From Luscinia megarhynchos (lineage: Eukaryota > Chordata > Aves > Passeriformes > Turdidae), in assembly GCA_034336665.1 (NCBI GenBank), contig JAPFBE010000032.1:1-64000 (forward strand): 64,000 nt of DNA, given 5' to 3'. Made by a program: the position numbers and the translations under genes. Shown one piece after another: positions 35,646 to 47,129 of the stretch. Positions within the stretch are counted from its first letter, which is position 1. Each line of letters begins with the position of its first letter. The notes beneath the pieces were generated by a model that worked only from the letters and a program-made list of their open reading frames with translations, was not told the origin of the DNA and did no database searches.

Positions 35646-37145
35646 GTGCTCGTGGAGATGGGCCGGTTATGGACTGCTTGCTCATTTTATGGGCCTGAGA
35701 GTAGCCATGACAGGGTATTTTTCAGATCCCCATTCTGCCATTGTCTGTCTCTGCTCATTTGTGGGTGTGCAGATTAGAATTTTATCACATAACCTAACAC
35801 ACAATACTTGCCTGTTGTTAAATGTTGCATTTTAAAAAACATAAAACAATAACAAGACTTACAGTGCTGAGTGGAGAGCATTCCATGCTTAACATTAGAC
35901 TGCAATATATAACAGGTTTTTTATATTAACTTAATTTGAATCTTCATTAGAAGTATTTATGCACTTTTCCCAAGGGTTTCTCATACAAATGTATTCAGGC
36001 ACCTCAAACCCCAGATGAATTTAAAGTGCAACATCAAAGCAAACTTTCAGGGTTTGTTCCTCTTTTTGTAGTAGAGAAACACCTGACAACTTCAGTTACT
36101 GAAATTACATTTCACTCTGCTTCTGACAACTGATAAGAACTTTTCAGATATTATTTAATGTAGATTTTTTTCTTTCAACAATTATGCTATCATTCTGATA
36201 CAGGAGAGAGAAAAATGCATTAGAGACACTTATCTGATATTTCTGTACTTTAAACTTCAGGTAGTAATTTCAATTAATTTTTCATTCCTTTATAATGGAT
36301 TATAAACTTCAGCTAGTTTATCTTCTGAATTATGACCATTTATTTTAAATTTTGATTATGTCTAATCTGAAATCTCAATCTACAAGAGGGACAAATCCAG
36401 TTATTAGTTTTAGTAATTAATTATAAAAGACACAAATGGATGTCAAATAGAAAGTTACAGACTTTATGAATTAACATACTTCAGATTTCATTTGGACTAA
36501 ACATTATGACATTTTAAAGTTTATCCAATAGACTTTCTGATACCAAACACCATTTTGTAGAGGACAGATAGATAGGGGAAGGTAGAAGTAGAGGAGCATA
36601 CACTTGTTTCTACTCCTTGCTCTACATTTCAAAAACAATCCACTCAACTACTCTTATTGAAACACATTCAAGCACAGTATAAGGAGAAAACAAGATAATT
36701 GTTTTTCTTTTTAAAAGTATGAAGGTGTTTAAAAATCAGAGGAACTGGAGAAAAGTGAAGGGTGCATAACTGTGCTTTGAAAGCTTTGTTTTCCTTGTGG
36801 CTCACACAACTAATTCTGTTCACAAATCTTATGATGGTGCATTTCTAAGCAACTAAACTTCTAAAAAGAGTCAGGCATGTAATTGAATTCAATAAGAGCT
36901 TGACATTTAAAAATGCAACTCACCATATCAGTGTTACATTTCTGCTCAACAAATTTAGCACCAGTAGGAAGTCTGTCATACAACTGCAAGTAAAATAATT
37001 CAAAAGACTAGATCCTGTTAGAATACTCATATCTTCTTTTTGTGAAATGCAAAAGTATTTAGGATAAGAAACCTTGTTGAGTTGCTCTGCATGTTACAGT
37101 ATATGTAAGATCGCTAAACCTTTTTATACATCCTTCTACTTTAAG
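35646..37145. other. KCNN2 last intron, unique AT-rich sequence
   Basis: No repeat ends or coding family seen. A 1.5-kb stretch of relatively undisturbed intron precedes the terminal KCNN2 exon. Confidence 0.5.
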
Positions 37146-37436
37146 ACTCAAAACATCATGTATGACATGATTTCTGACTTAAATGAAAGAAGTGAAGATT
37201 TTTGAGAAGAGAATTGTTGCTCTGGAGACTAAACTGGAAACTCTAATTGGCAACATTCAAGCTCTCCCTGAACTGATTAGCCAGACAATCATCCAACAAC
37301 AGAAGGATCTCCTCAAGATTCACATACAAAAATTTTAAACATGTTGCCTACAGTGCTGAGCGATCATGGTCTTTGTCAAGAAGATCCTCCTCCACAACAC
37401 CACCAACTTCATCAGAGAGTAGTTAGAAGCAAATAA
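37146..37436 (+). pseudogene. KCNN2: KCNN2 terminal coding exon with frameshifts
   Basis: The exon starts after TACTTTAAG and reads [19 protein letters not shown], then hits TGA because the run at 37199-37203 has five T where the family sequence needs four. Shifting by one base restores [19 protein letters not shown] and on to [14 protein letters not shown] second break around 37325-37340 (about 8 bases missing, TAA in frame) precedes a third in-register segment, KHVAYSAERSWSLSRR, with the SK2 tail TSSESS and TAG at 37434-37436. This exon encodes the C-terminal coiled coil and tail. Confidence 0.9.
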
Positions 37437-38565
37437 GTTAATCACTTTTTTGCCATCATATGGTCAATATTTTAGCTTTTATTGTAAAGCCCTATGGTTC
37501 TAATCAGTGTTATCTGGGTTCTGATGTCAGAATCCTGGAAACCTGGGCACAATATTAAAGGCTAAAAGGAGTGAAAACTGTTTTCCCCCTCTCCTTTCAG
37601 ATGAACAGTGAATGCAATAATTATTGCTATATTAGATTGTTTCTCCTGTAATTTTGCTAACTTTTTATTAATGCACTTTTAAAAAAATTATTCCCTAAGT
37701 ATGTAATAATAACAATGTAAAGGGTTATTTCTGCACAGATTTGCTTGCTTGCTTGGACTTCAGCATTAAAAAAAAAAGCAAATGATCAAAAGACAATTCT
37801 AGAACTTTAAGTAGCAAAATTCAAGTGTAATTATCATGTAGGTATGAAAACGCATTCTTTAAACTTTGGATTTTTGTTTTTAATTTTCCTCCTCTAGATT
37901 GTATAATTTTTAAAAGAACTGTTCCATATTGAAAAATCTTACCAATCTTTGACAATTAACTCTGAGTTAAGATCGAACTACAAGTACTGAGCTAGTTAAT
38001 CCTGATGTGAAAGAGCAACTGTCATCTTTCTCCTCTCAATTCTCTGTTACACAGTAGGACTCTGGAGCCTGAACATAATAAATTATTTCTATAGCTTTAT
38101 GCAAGGAGTAGTGTTAGATGTAATGGAATTATTCACAGTACCAGGATTTTATAATAGTCGGCCAAATTCTTTTGTATTCCTTTTAGTTTTAAAGCAAACA
38201 ACAAATGATGACATTGAATACTCTGGTTCTGTTTCTTAATTTACTTTAACTGTTCACTACAGATAACCTTTATAATTCAGATCATTCTTTCCTTCTAATA
38301 CCTGCTTTTGAAAAGTACTTCTACATGTGAATCCAGTCCATTAAAAGATGGATATAAACTTGTAATAAGGCAAGCACAAAATACTATGGGTTGAATTTTC
38401 CTATTCCTGGTACAAAATTCCTTTCCATCTTTCCTTTTTTGAATCTTGTACCACAAATTCCTTTACTGATTTTTTTTTTCCCTTAAAAAAAAGCTTTTTT
38501 ACAGTGGTCAGTATATTATGTTGGTTTACCAAAATATGAGTATTGGTCTAATACTGATACTCAAC
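37437..38565. other. Sequence 3' of the KCNN2 stop, probably former 3' UTR
   Basis: AT-rich, repeat-poor sequence directly after the KCNN2 terminator, plausibly the old 3' untranslated region. AATAAATT words occur (for example about 38078) but none can be assigned as the polyadenylation site. Confidence 0.45.
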
Positions 38566-39100
38566 TGTGACGGACAAAAGACTCTAACAATTTAAAGTTA
38601 GAAAGTGTACATTTATTCAGCACTGGGCAGCAGTGTGAGGTAACCCTCTAATAAGCACTGCCAAATTACAGGCGATTACAGAGTCTGTTGAGAAAAAGCT
38701 TCAAATAATTACATATTCATAATAACCACACCTCCTATTCCTTGCTTCCTATGGTAATTATCTTGAATGGCTATTAAGCATGCGTGGTTGGCTTCTTTAA
38801 TTAAGTCTGAGGACATTTTTGTGGGAAGGAGTCTAAAAGAGGAAGTAAGGTGAGTCTTCCCCACCCTGAACTCTCAACCTTTTCTATCAATGATAATACA
38901 AATGGCTTCTGGGAGAATTCCAATTTTCCTCCCTTCATGACTGAATAATTTTCTGGTTGCAATTGTTGGTGTTTCTTTGGATCTACTTACTAGTTTCATT
39001 TTTTCCATTGCAAGCACAGCTGAGCAAACATGAAATTACAGTCAATTAATTATTAAAGTTTTAGATAACGATCTCAAGTCTGGTTTCTTCTAACTTTTAA
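38566..39100 (-). mobile_element. LTR-like segment
   Basis: It starts TGTGACGGACAAAAG. The minus strand has AATAAATGTACA near 38610. It lies immediately left of the protease end of the next element, where that element's pol would be expected, so it marks a truncation or insertion there. Its right boundary is uncertain. Confidence 0.4.
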
Positions 39101-40035
39101 TTTAAACTACCGGTTGCAGGTCCCAGTTGCATGGCCATTCCGAACGGGGGATGATTGTGACATCAGCTTTGGTGTCAATCATTCCTGGTCTCAGGATTCT
39201 CTCACCTTTGCAGAGGATGTTGCATTCAAGGATGGGTTTCTGAGATACCATGATTTGCACCCACAACCCAGTAGGGCTGAGAGGGATTTGCTCGTTGTAG
39301 TTTTTCGGAAGCAGAAGGGCTTGCGCAATTGGTGTGCCCTGTGAAAGGAAAAAAGGTGTGTCTGTGCAGCGAAGCTGGACAAGGATTTCTGGTTCAGAGT
39401 GAACAGTCTGAATTTCTGGCAAAACAAAAATTTGCTTTGGACTGTGTACAGTATCACCAAAAATGAAAATGTCCCAAAATCCACCTGGCGGCCCGCGTTT
39501 TCTTGTAGGAACACGGTAAAATTTGCTGTCCGTGAAGTTGTAAGGCAAGGAATTTACCAACTCGCGTTTGGCTCCCAACGAAATCTGGGCGTGTGTTGCA
39601 CCATCTTGATACGTTCCGGAATTTGACTGATTTTCATAGGCGGGACAGTGGTGGTGATGGCTTTTGACTTGTTGTCCTGGCACGGTGCCATTTCCGCGCT
39701 GCACTGGCAGTTTTTTGGATTCTGTGGGTGCTTTTGCTGTTTTTGGGGCTTATGATGATGGCTGGGGGGGTGGTGGATTTGTGGCTTTTCTGGGCAATTT
39801 TTTATAAAATGTCCAAGTTCCCCACAGTAGAAACAGCGGGCATTTTCTTTGGATGCCACTGCTGCAAAGGCTCCTGAGACTCCTTCAGCAATGCCTTTGG
39901 CCACTGCCTGGGCTACTGTGTTTTCAGCGGACATGTGGCATGTGCAGGTTTCCACCATTTGTTCAATGGTGGGCTCTGTGTCGAGAGGCAAGGACCTTAA
40001 AATGGTTTTACATTGATCATTTGCATTGCTCATAG
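39101..40035 (-). pseudogene. Class II ERV: capsid end, nucleocapsid and protease
   Basis: On the minus strand, 40033-39554 gives the end of capsid (KTILRSLPLDTEPTIEQM) and a nucleocapsid with one clear CCHC zinc knuckle, CFYCGELGHFIKNC (about 39850-39810), followed by His/Gln/Pro-rich sequence. A frame change leads into 39704-39102, the region before protease and the protease active-site box GMIDTKADVTII. The box has Lys where the catalytic DTG needs Gly, so the enzyme would be dead. The coding signal stops at about 39102, with no RT. Confidence 0.8.
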
Positions 40036-40650
40036 CAAGTTTGCATAGCAGTTCTTTTCGTGCCTCTGCACTCTCAATTTGTTTTTCCAGAGCATCTTTC
40101 AGTGTCTACAAATTTAATAAAGGTTTCATCTATTTTTTGTTTGATGTTGGAAAAATGCATGGTGGGAGTGGAGACATCAGGTGTGAGGAGTAGGGCTGTT
40201 TTTGCTGCATTGGCAATGTCTTGCAATGTGTCTCTGGGCAAGGTGTTTGCTTGGTCTGAAGGCAGTGTTAAATTGCCTTCCCCAGCTAATTGTTCTACTG
40301 TGAAATTTTGACGATTTTAATCTTTTGCATAATTATCAGATACGGTTCTTAGGGTCTTTTTCCAATGACTTTCAAATAACATAAATTCAGCAGGTGATAA
40401 AAGGCATTGTGCAATATTTCTTAAATCATGTAGTACCAATACATAGGAGAAAAAATTGCCTCCAGAAAATTTTTAAAAATTTGGGTACTTCTGCCATGTT
40501 CTTTTGCAATTTTGGATAAATCAGTTAATTGTTTCGAATTAAAGTTTTCCCATTGAGCATGATTTGTGGCACCACCTCTGCGGCCTGCTTTATATGTTAC
40601 AGGAAAGGCAGAAATTTTTTAGGCTATTTGCCAATCACCATTTTGTGTTG
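40036..40650 (-). pseudogene. Class II ERV capsid region, frame-broken
   Basis: The minus strand shows capsid-like blocks in several frames: GDWQIA, HAQWENFNSKQLTDLSKI and the major-homology-like FIKFVDTLKDALEKQIESAE. Stops and frameshifts separate them. It continues directly into the nucleocapsid to its left and the proline-rich gag segment to its right. Confidence 0.65.
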
Positions 40651-42136
40651 CTAAAAGCTTACATTGTTCCAGGGATTTTGTTCATCTTCTGAGTCATAAG
40701 GGTCAGTGCCCTCAGAAGACGTAGAATGTCTACGTCTTTTGCGGCGTGTTTTAGAACGCGAGGTGAAGGTATGGGTGAGGGGTGCGGAGGCTGGCATGGG
40801 AGTGGATGGTTCGGGAAAAGAGGTGGGGGGTTGGGAGGGGGTGAGGTCATGTGAAAACTCGGCTGGGTGCATAACGCGGTTTCGCCACACGGTGGCAGCG
40901 GTGCATTAGAAATGGAAGCAGGCACCGAAGGAGGGGAGTGAGCAGCGCGGGGGAGAGGCAGGGGCGGGGGATAGGGGGTAGGCGGAATGCTGGAGGAATG
41001 TGGTTTCCATGGCGATCGTAAGGAGTGAGGAATTACAGGGGGCCCCCCCGGGGAACTAGTGGTGGGAGTTAAGGTAGGGGGTGAAGCAAAGGGAGGGTAA
41101 GGGTGATTTTGAGACAAAAGATTAGGTATGGGAGATGGGGCGCCACATGGAGCCGGGAAACCGCCTGCAGGAGCCTGTAATGGCGGTGCGTGTTGGTTTG
41201 AATCAGGCGGGCTGCAGTTTAACAATACAGGCTGGTGCGGAAACGGTAACTGCGTGGCGGACGCGGACTACGGGAAATGTGACCTGGGTGGGTGATGCAC
41301 CGGGGCTGTGCACCGTGCTGTCGCTAGCGGGGGTTTTGCAGCGGCTGGGATGTGGAATAGGGGCGGTCCCGCTCTTGGGACGTGGGGTGGAGGCGCGGGC
41401 AGCTGCGGCTGCTGCGGGGCGGCGCCGAGGGCGGGGGAACGGTGGCCACGCGGCCTTGAAGGTGTCCGGGGAAGCCGTGCTTGGCGGCGCCTGCAAGGGC
41501 GGCGCTTGACCTGGGAGGAGGAGGAGGCAGCAGCTGCGCGGCCCCGGAGGTGTCCAGGGGGGCCGCGCCCGGAGAGGGCGCAACAGGGGCGCAGCGGCGG
41601 GGACGGCGCGGCCCTGGGAGGAGGGGAGGGTTGCTTTTCAGCTCTCCCGCCGCAGATTCGCACGGATGTGCGTGCGGGGACAAGGGCGGTGGGTGTAACA
41701 AAGGCTGTGCTGAGGGTGTCTCGGCAAGTGACCGCCCGAAACAGGAGGGGTTGGGATGGGAAGTTTGCGGGAATCGGGAACGAGGCAAATTGGAGTTTAG
41801 ATGGAGCCGGGGAACACAAAGTGTGGGTGTCTTGCAGAATCGCGGGGGGGGTTTGGGGGGACGCGCTCCTGCCAGGATCAGGAAGGGAGATAATGGTAAA
41901 TTATCAGGCAGAGGGGACGGGTTTTTCAGCTGCTGTGGAAGGGGAGGGAGAGCTACGCTTCTCCTGGCTCTTATTATCTGTTGAAAGATAGGGACGAATT
42001 TTGCAGCTTTAAAATGGTTTTGAGTTTGTAAAGAATAAATATGTGTCCCCACTGTATCCCAAAAGTCAGCAGATGACACAGAATCAGCATTAGCATTAGG
42101 GAAATCAAGAATTATAAATTTAACAAAAGATTTCAA
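40651..42136 (-). pseudogene. Class II ERV gag N-terminus: matrix and long Pro/Ala-rich linker
   Basis: The minus-strand frame 42136-41324 starts with a matrix-like segment (SSADFWDTVGTHIYSLQTQN) followed by a very long Pro/Ala/Arg-rich linker. This linker continues in two further frames to 40651, ending in an acidic/basic stretch (SKTRRKRRRHSTSSEGTDPY) before capsid. At least one frameshift breaks it near 41320-41225. The DNA of the linker is strikingly GC- and CpG-rich (about 41200-41650), unlike the surroundings. Long plus-strand frames here are antisense shadows. Confidence 0.7.
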
Positions 42137-42575
42137 GGTAGTTTTAGAAAAGGAATTTTTGAAGACTCAGAATTATTAGTAGATAATAAAAGAAGGAGGT
42201 GGGAGTAAAAACCTTTCTCCGTGAGTGGCAGGGGGGTTTTGGTGAGTCGCCCACCCATGGAACTCCATTTCCCGTTAGCAGAAAAATATTAAAAAAAAAA
42301 AACAAAACTGAAAACTGCTTTATGACCTTATAAAGAAAACGCATGCTTTAAAGGCTAAATGCTCACCCAGATTTTATCCAAAAGGTCAGCTGCTGACGGG
42401 TTGCTAGAGGCGTCCAGTCCCGGGCCAGGTCTCCGGGGTGTTGGACGTAGCCGGACATGGTGCGAGTCTTTATAGAACAAAGACTCTACACCACCAGGCT
42501 GTGTAGCGCTGCGAAGACAGACGAAGAGCTGCTCATCGGGTCCCTGCAGGTGCAGAACTCATTCGGAGCGCCAAA
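42137..42575 (-). other. ERV leader with primer-binding-site-like sequence
   Basis: Directly after the LTR on the minus strand comes TTTGGCGCTCCGAATGAG (about 42558-42575), where a primer-binding site is expected. I cannot name the tRNA. The remaining leader has no credible coding frame, and a run of A (42290-42302) lies within it. Confidence 0.55.
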
Positions 42576-43024
42576 TGTAGCTGTTTTTCTGGGTTGGTGC
42601 GTTCCAACCCCAAGCTCAGCAGCTTCAGGCCCAGATTTCTCTGGACTTGGGCTGCCGGGCTTACAGCTACCCACTAGCGGAGTACAGAAAGGTTGAGACA
42701 ATGCGGCACTGGTTCTGAAGATAGCTTTACTTCTTCAAAGGGAGAGTACAGCAATGTCCCGTTACATCAGATAACAAAGGACTTTTTATAGGTTTACAAA
42801 GGATTGAATTTTCTACCAATAAAACTACAGCTTTTAAACTAACCAATTATCTTAAAACTCTTAAGTAAAAAAGGACCAATAACTTGTTGGCTTTAAGAGC
42901 CAATAGAAATCCAAAAAGATAACAGGGTTTTCGATAAGGGGGATGGGGAGTCGGTTGCTAAGCATTCAGTAATTATGGGATGGAATTCCAGGGATAGATT
43001 TTAGGGGGAGTAACATTCTCTACA
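42576..43024 (-). mobile_element. 5' LTR, family A, of the gag-bearing class II ERV
   Basis: A 449-bp LTR starting TGTAGCTG and ending TTCTCTACA, closely similar along its length to the solo LTRs at 2159-2603 and 20336-20787. Orientation is minus. It is followed on that strand by the leader and gag, so it is a 5' LTR and identifies the internal sequence to which the solo LTRs belong. No 3' LTR partner is present, because the element is truncated at about 39101. Confidence 0.85.
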
Positions 43025-43204
43025 AATAAGTTTTATGTTCACAAATATTGTTTTCTAATTAGTTTGCCTGCTCCATTTATCAAAATTGTTGTTGCTCATA
43101 TGGTTTTGCTTTGTTTTAAAGGGCAGAATAATAAAAAAAAAAAGGCAAGCAGTTACTCTGACCTTTCTACTCCACTCTTCTCAAAATCATTATTTGGCAG
43201 GCCA

Positions 43205-43671
43205 ATGTTGGGAATCAAATTGATAGCCCAGCTGAAGATCATCTGCATCAATGCAGCAGTGTGGGTAACAAACAGAAGCTGGAATCCATTGCACATCAGG
43301 AAAGCTCTGACATACTTGCCATCACAGAAGTATGGTGGGATGATTCACATGACTGGACTGCTGCAATGGATGGCTCCAAGCCCTTCAGAAGGGACAGGCA
43401 AGGAAGGAGAGATGAAGTGGCTCTGTACATTAGGAGGTGTTTTGACCATATAGAGCTCAAGGATAGCGATAATCAGGTTAAGTTTCTATGGGTAAGAATC
43501 AGGGAGGCCAACAAGGCAGAGAACCTGGTGGGGAGTCTGTTATAGACCACCCAACCAGGATGAAGAGGTGGATGAATTATTCTACAAGCAGCTGTCTGAT
43601 GTTTCACGATCACTAGCCCTTGTTCTTGTGGGAGACTTTACTCCTGCTGGATGTTGGCTAGAAACTCTCAG
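43205..43671 (+). mobile_element. CR1 LINE, plus strand: ORF2 endonuclease start
   Basis: 43261-43545 reads as the CR1 ORF2 N-terminus (MGNKQKLESIAHQESSDILA, then WWDDSHDWTAAMDG and FRRDRQGRRDEVALYIRRCF), the AP-type endonuclease. It is interrupted at about 43671 by an inverted CR1 and resumes at about 45641. Confidence 0.85.
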
Positions 43672-45640
43672 AATCACAGAATCTGCTTAGTTGGAAGAGA
43701 TCCTCAAGGATCATTGAGTCCAACCCGCAGCCCTGCACTGCACCATCCCCCCAAGAGTCACACCATGTGCCCGAGAGTATTGTCCAGATGCTTCTTGAAC
43801 TGTCAGGCTTGATGCTGTGACCACTTCTCTGGGGAGCCTGTGTCAGTTCCCAACCACCCTCTGGGGGAAGAGTCTTTTTCTGATATCCAACCTAAACCTT
43901 CCCTGACACAATTTTAGGCCATTCCCTTTGGTCCTGTCACTGGTCATCAGAGATCAGTGCCTGCCCCTCCTCTTCTCCTGAGGAAGTTGTAGAGTTGTAG
44001 ACCACAGTGAGATCTCCCCTCTTCTCCAGGCTGAACAGATCAAGTCACCTCAGCCACTCCTCATACGGCTTCCCCTCAAGGCCCTTTCCATTGCCTTCCT
44101 TTGGATGCTGTCTAATAGCTTTGTATCTTTCTTTTATTGTGGTGCCCAAAACTGCCCCCAGGACCTGAGGTGAGGCCACACCATATAGAACAGAGCAGGA
44201 CAATCCTCTCGCTTGACTGGCTGGCAATGCTGTGCCTGATGCACCCTGGGATATAGTTGGCCCTCCTAGCTGCCAGAGCACTACTGACTCATATTCAACT
44301 TCCCATTGACCAGGACACCCAGGTCCCTTTCCGTAGCACTGCTTTCCAGCCTCTCATTCCCCAGTCTGTCCATACATCCAGGGTTGCCCCATCCCAGGTA
44401 CAGAATCTGCCACTTTCCCTTGCTGAACTTCATATGTTTGATGATTGCCCAGCCTTTTAATTGGTCAAGGTCTCTCGGCAGGGCCTTGAGTCAACAGCTC
44501 CTCCCAGTTTTCTATCATCTGTAAATTTGCTTAGCATCTTTTCCAGTTGTGTGTCCAAGCCATTAATGAAGATGTTGAAGAGCACAGGGCTGAGGATGGA
44601 GCCCTGTGGAGCCCCACTAGTGACAGGTCACCAGCCTGATGTCACTCCATTCAACTGTAACCCTTTGCGCCCGACCCATGAGCCAGTTGCTCACTCATCA
44701 CATGATACGTTTATCCAGCTATGGGCTGGACATTTTGTCCTGAGGGATCCTGGGAGAGACAGTATTGAAGGCTTTACTGAAATTCAAAAAGATTATATCA
44801 ACTGGCTCCCCTTAATCAACTAGATGGGTAACCTTGTCATAAAAGGAAATTAGGTTTGATAAGTAGGACTTGCCTCTCATGAGGCCATGCTGGCTGGGAC
44901 TGATGACTGTTGTCTTTCAGGTGTTCTTCAACAGCTCCCAGAATAATCTTCTCCATTACTTTACCAGGCACTGAAGTGAGATTAACAGGCCTGTAGTTTC
45001 TGGGATCATCCTTTTTGCCCTTCTTGAAAATCAGGACAATGTTCATCAGCTTCCAGTCAGGTGAGATCTCTTCGGATTCCCAAGACTACTCAAAAATCAT
45101 CAAGAGAAGTTTTGCGATGGCATCAGCAGCTTTTTGAGGATTCTTGGCTGAATACCATCAGGCCCGTAGATTTGTAGGGATCCTGCTAGAGCAGCAGATC
45201 CTGCACAAGTTCAGGGTCAACTGGGAGTTGATCATTCTCACAGTCATAGTCCTTCAGCTCAGGGCACTGAGGCCCCCTTGGTCTGTCATCTGTGTTGAAG
45301 AGAGGCAAAGAATGTGTTAAACATCTCTCTCCTTTATTTATGAGGTGCCATCCCCATCCTGTAATGGGACGATGTTATTTTTACACTGCCTATTGCCATT
45401 AATATATTTGAAAAAATTTTTGTATTGTCCCCCACAGTTCTGGCAGCTTCTACTCCAATTGAGCTTTGGCTGCATGAATTTCCTCCCTACAGTGGTGAGC
45501 AGCATCTCTATTCTTCCCACATCACCTGACCTTGCTTCCACTGGTCATACACCTTCCTTTTTTGCCTTATTTCCAAGAGATGATCCCTGTTCATCCAAGC
45601 TGGCCTTCTGCCTCATCTGCTTGACTTCCAGCCTTTGGGA
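43672..45640 (-). mobile_element. CR1 LINE, minus strand, nested in the plus-strand CR1
   Basis: The 3' tail lies at 43672 (AGAATCACAGAATCTG read in reverse). The ORF2 C-terminal region follows at 44045-44281, RT fingers at 45046-44837 (IFKKGKKDDPRNYRPVNLTS) and the endonuclease/RT linker at 45541-45338 (YKNFFKYINGNRQCKNNIVP). Several stops and frameshifts are present. Plus-strand CR1 endonuclease sequence flanks it on both sides. Confidence 0.85.
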
Positions 45641-46150
45641 ATTGCCTCAACACAGCAGAGAGGAGACATTCCAGGGTGTTCCTGGAGTGTGTGGAAGAGA
45701 ACTTCCTGATACAGCTGGTAAGGGACCCTACCAAGGGCAGTGTGCTGCTAGACCTGATGTTTACGAACAGAGAAGGGCTGGTGGGAGATGTGGTGGTCAG
45801 AGACTGCCTTGGGCATAGCGATTACAAAATGGTAGCGTTTTTTGATTCTTGGTGAAGTATGGAAGGGAGTCAATAAAGCTGCTACCTTGGACTTCTGGAG
45901 GGTGGACTTTGGCCTGTTCAGGACATTGCTTGAGAGATTCCCTTGGGAAACAGCCCTTTAAAAGAAAGGGGTCCAGGAAGGCTGGACATACTTTAAAAAG
46001 GAAATCTTAAAGATGCAAGAGGAGGCTGTGCTTATGCGGCTGAAAGATGAGCCGGTGGGGGAAAAAGAGCAGCCTGGCTGAACACGGAGCTCTCACTGGA
46101 ACTCAGGGGAAAAAAAGAGTTTATGACATTTGGAAGAAGGAGCAGGACAC
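45641..46150 (+). mobile_element. CR1 LINE, plus strand, continuation of the endonuclease region
   Basis: The plus strand continues ORF2 endonuclease (FLECVEENFLIQLVRDPTKG, then SVLLDLMFTNREGLVGDVVV and a YFKKEILKMQEEAVLMRL linker), consistent with the part at 43205-43671. Confidence 0.8.
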
Positions 46151-46154
46151 TCAG

Positions 46155-46231
46155 AAATCACAGAATCACAGAATTAACTAGGTTAACTACACCATGGCAC
46201 CAAGTGCCACATGCAGTCATTTCTTAAACAC
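46155..46231 (-). mobile_element. CR1 3' tail fragment, minus strand
   Basis: AATCACAGAATCACAGAATT tail followed by CCATGGCACCAAGTGCCACA, the usual CR1 3' untranslated sequence in reverse. It ends where an LTR-like sequence begins. Confidence 0.7.
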
Positions 46232-46446
46232 CTTCTGTCGCATTTGGTGTTGTTGGGGGTGAAAGCAAGCAAAGGAGCAGGAAGGGCCTTTGCAAGGGTT
46301 TCACATAGATCTTTATTTCAGCCACGCTGTGCCCTGTCCATGGTTCAGAGAACAAAGGCAAAAGGACTTTGAGAGGGTCCAGGTTAAGTACATGGGATGA
46401 GCAGGGCGGGGAAGAAGCATCAGAGACCAATTACCAGGGGACATGG
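46232..46446 (-). mobile_element. LTR-like fragment
   Basis: It starts TGTCGCATTTGGTG and has AATAAAG on the minus strand at about 46310 (TCTTTATTTCAGCC on plus). It ends at the LTR of family C. Confidence 0.4.
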
Positions 46447-47129
46447 TGTCCTGGTTTGAAGGACAGGTGTCTGCCAATAAAGGCAGAAGTTTTCCTTTGA
46501 AGTAGAGACATTAATTCCACTCCCCCAAGTATTATAAATGTTTGAATCAAAGACTCTGAGGCAGAGATAAGGGGGTAGGAATAACAGCTCTTTTACTAAT
46601 ATATCTAACCGTACAAGCAGAAACAACAGCAGTTGTTAAAATTACCAACAAAACTGAACCGATAACTTGGTTCCAGTCCTTTCTTTAGCTGCAGGCATAC
46701 TCTCTTCCCTAGAGAAAGCGGGCAGGGAGGGAGGCTGAGGAGGGGGTGGCAGCGGCCACTCCGGGTCTCGGGTGAGAACAGGCTGGAGAGGGCAGCTCCT
46801 CGCTCACCGTTGTGTCCAGGTGATTAGCTGTGTCCGCCAGAGGCAGGGAGGCTGGAAGGGGGGCAGATGCAGGGCAGGTGATCACAGAGGGTCTGGCTCT
46901 CCCTCTACGTTCGGTCGCTGTGGCTCCAGACGGAGGTCCTCTTCCGAGCTCCCTGGAAGCACTAGTCTCCTCCAGAAGCATGAGTGCCTCTCTGGAAGCT
47001 GCTCCCACCTCCCCCTTTTGTCTAGAGTCATCAAAGGTCCTGGGTGTAACCCGGCCAGCTCCATTGGCATGATAATGGGAAAAATTCTTTAAATTGACAC
47101 ATAATAGAAAAAACACTCCACCCCCAACA
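46447..47129 (-). mobile_element. Solo LTR, family C, minus orientation
   Basis: A 683-bp unit: minus strand starts TGTTGGGGGTGG and ends TTCAAACCAGGACA. It is flanked by ACATGG (46441-46446) and ACATAG (47130-47135), a 6-bp duplication with one mismatch. The minus-strand polyadenylation region TTAGTAAAAGAGCTGTTATTCC (about 46580-46600) matches the plus copy at 32893. It sits within CR1 3' sequence. Confidence 0.7.

Noticed and set aside
41308..41991. 227-residue plus-strand open frame (and overlapping plus frames)
   Set aside because: Antisense to the GC-rich gag linker; stop-poor only because of composition.
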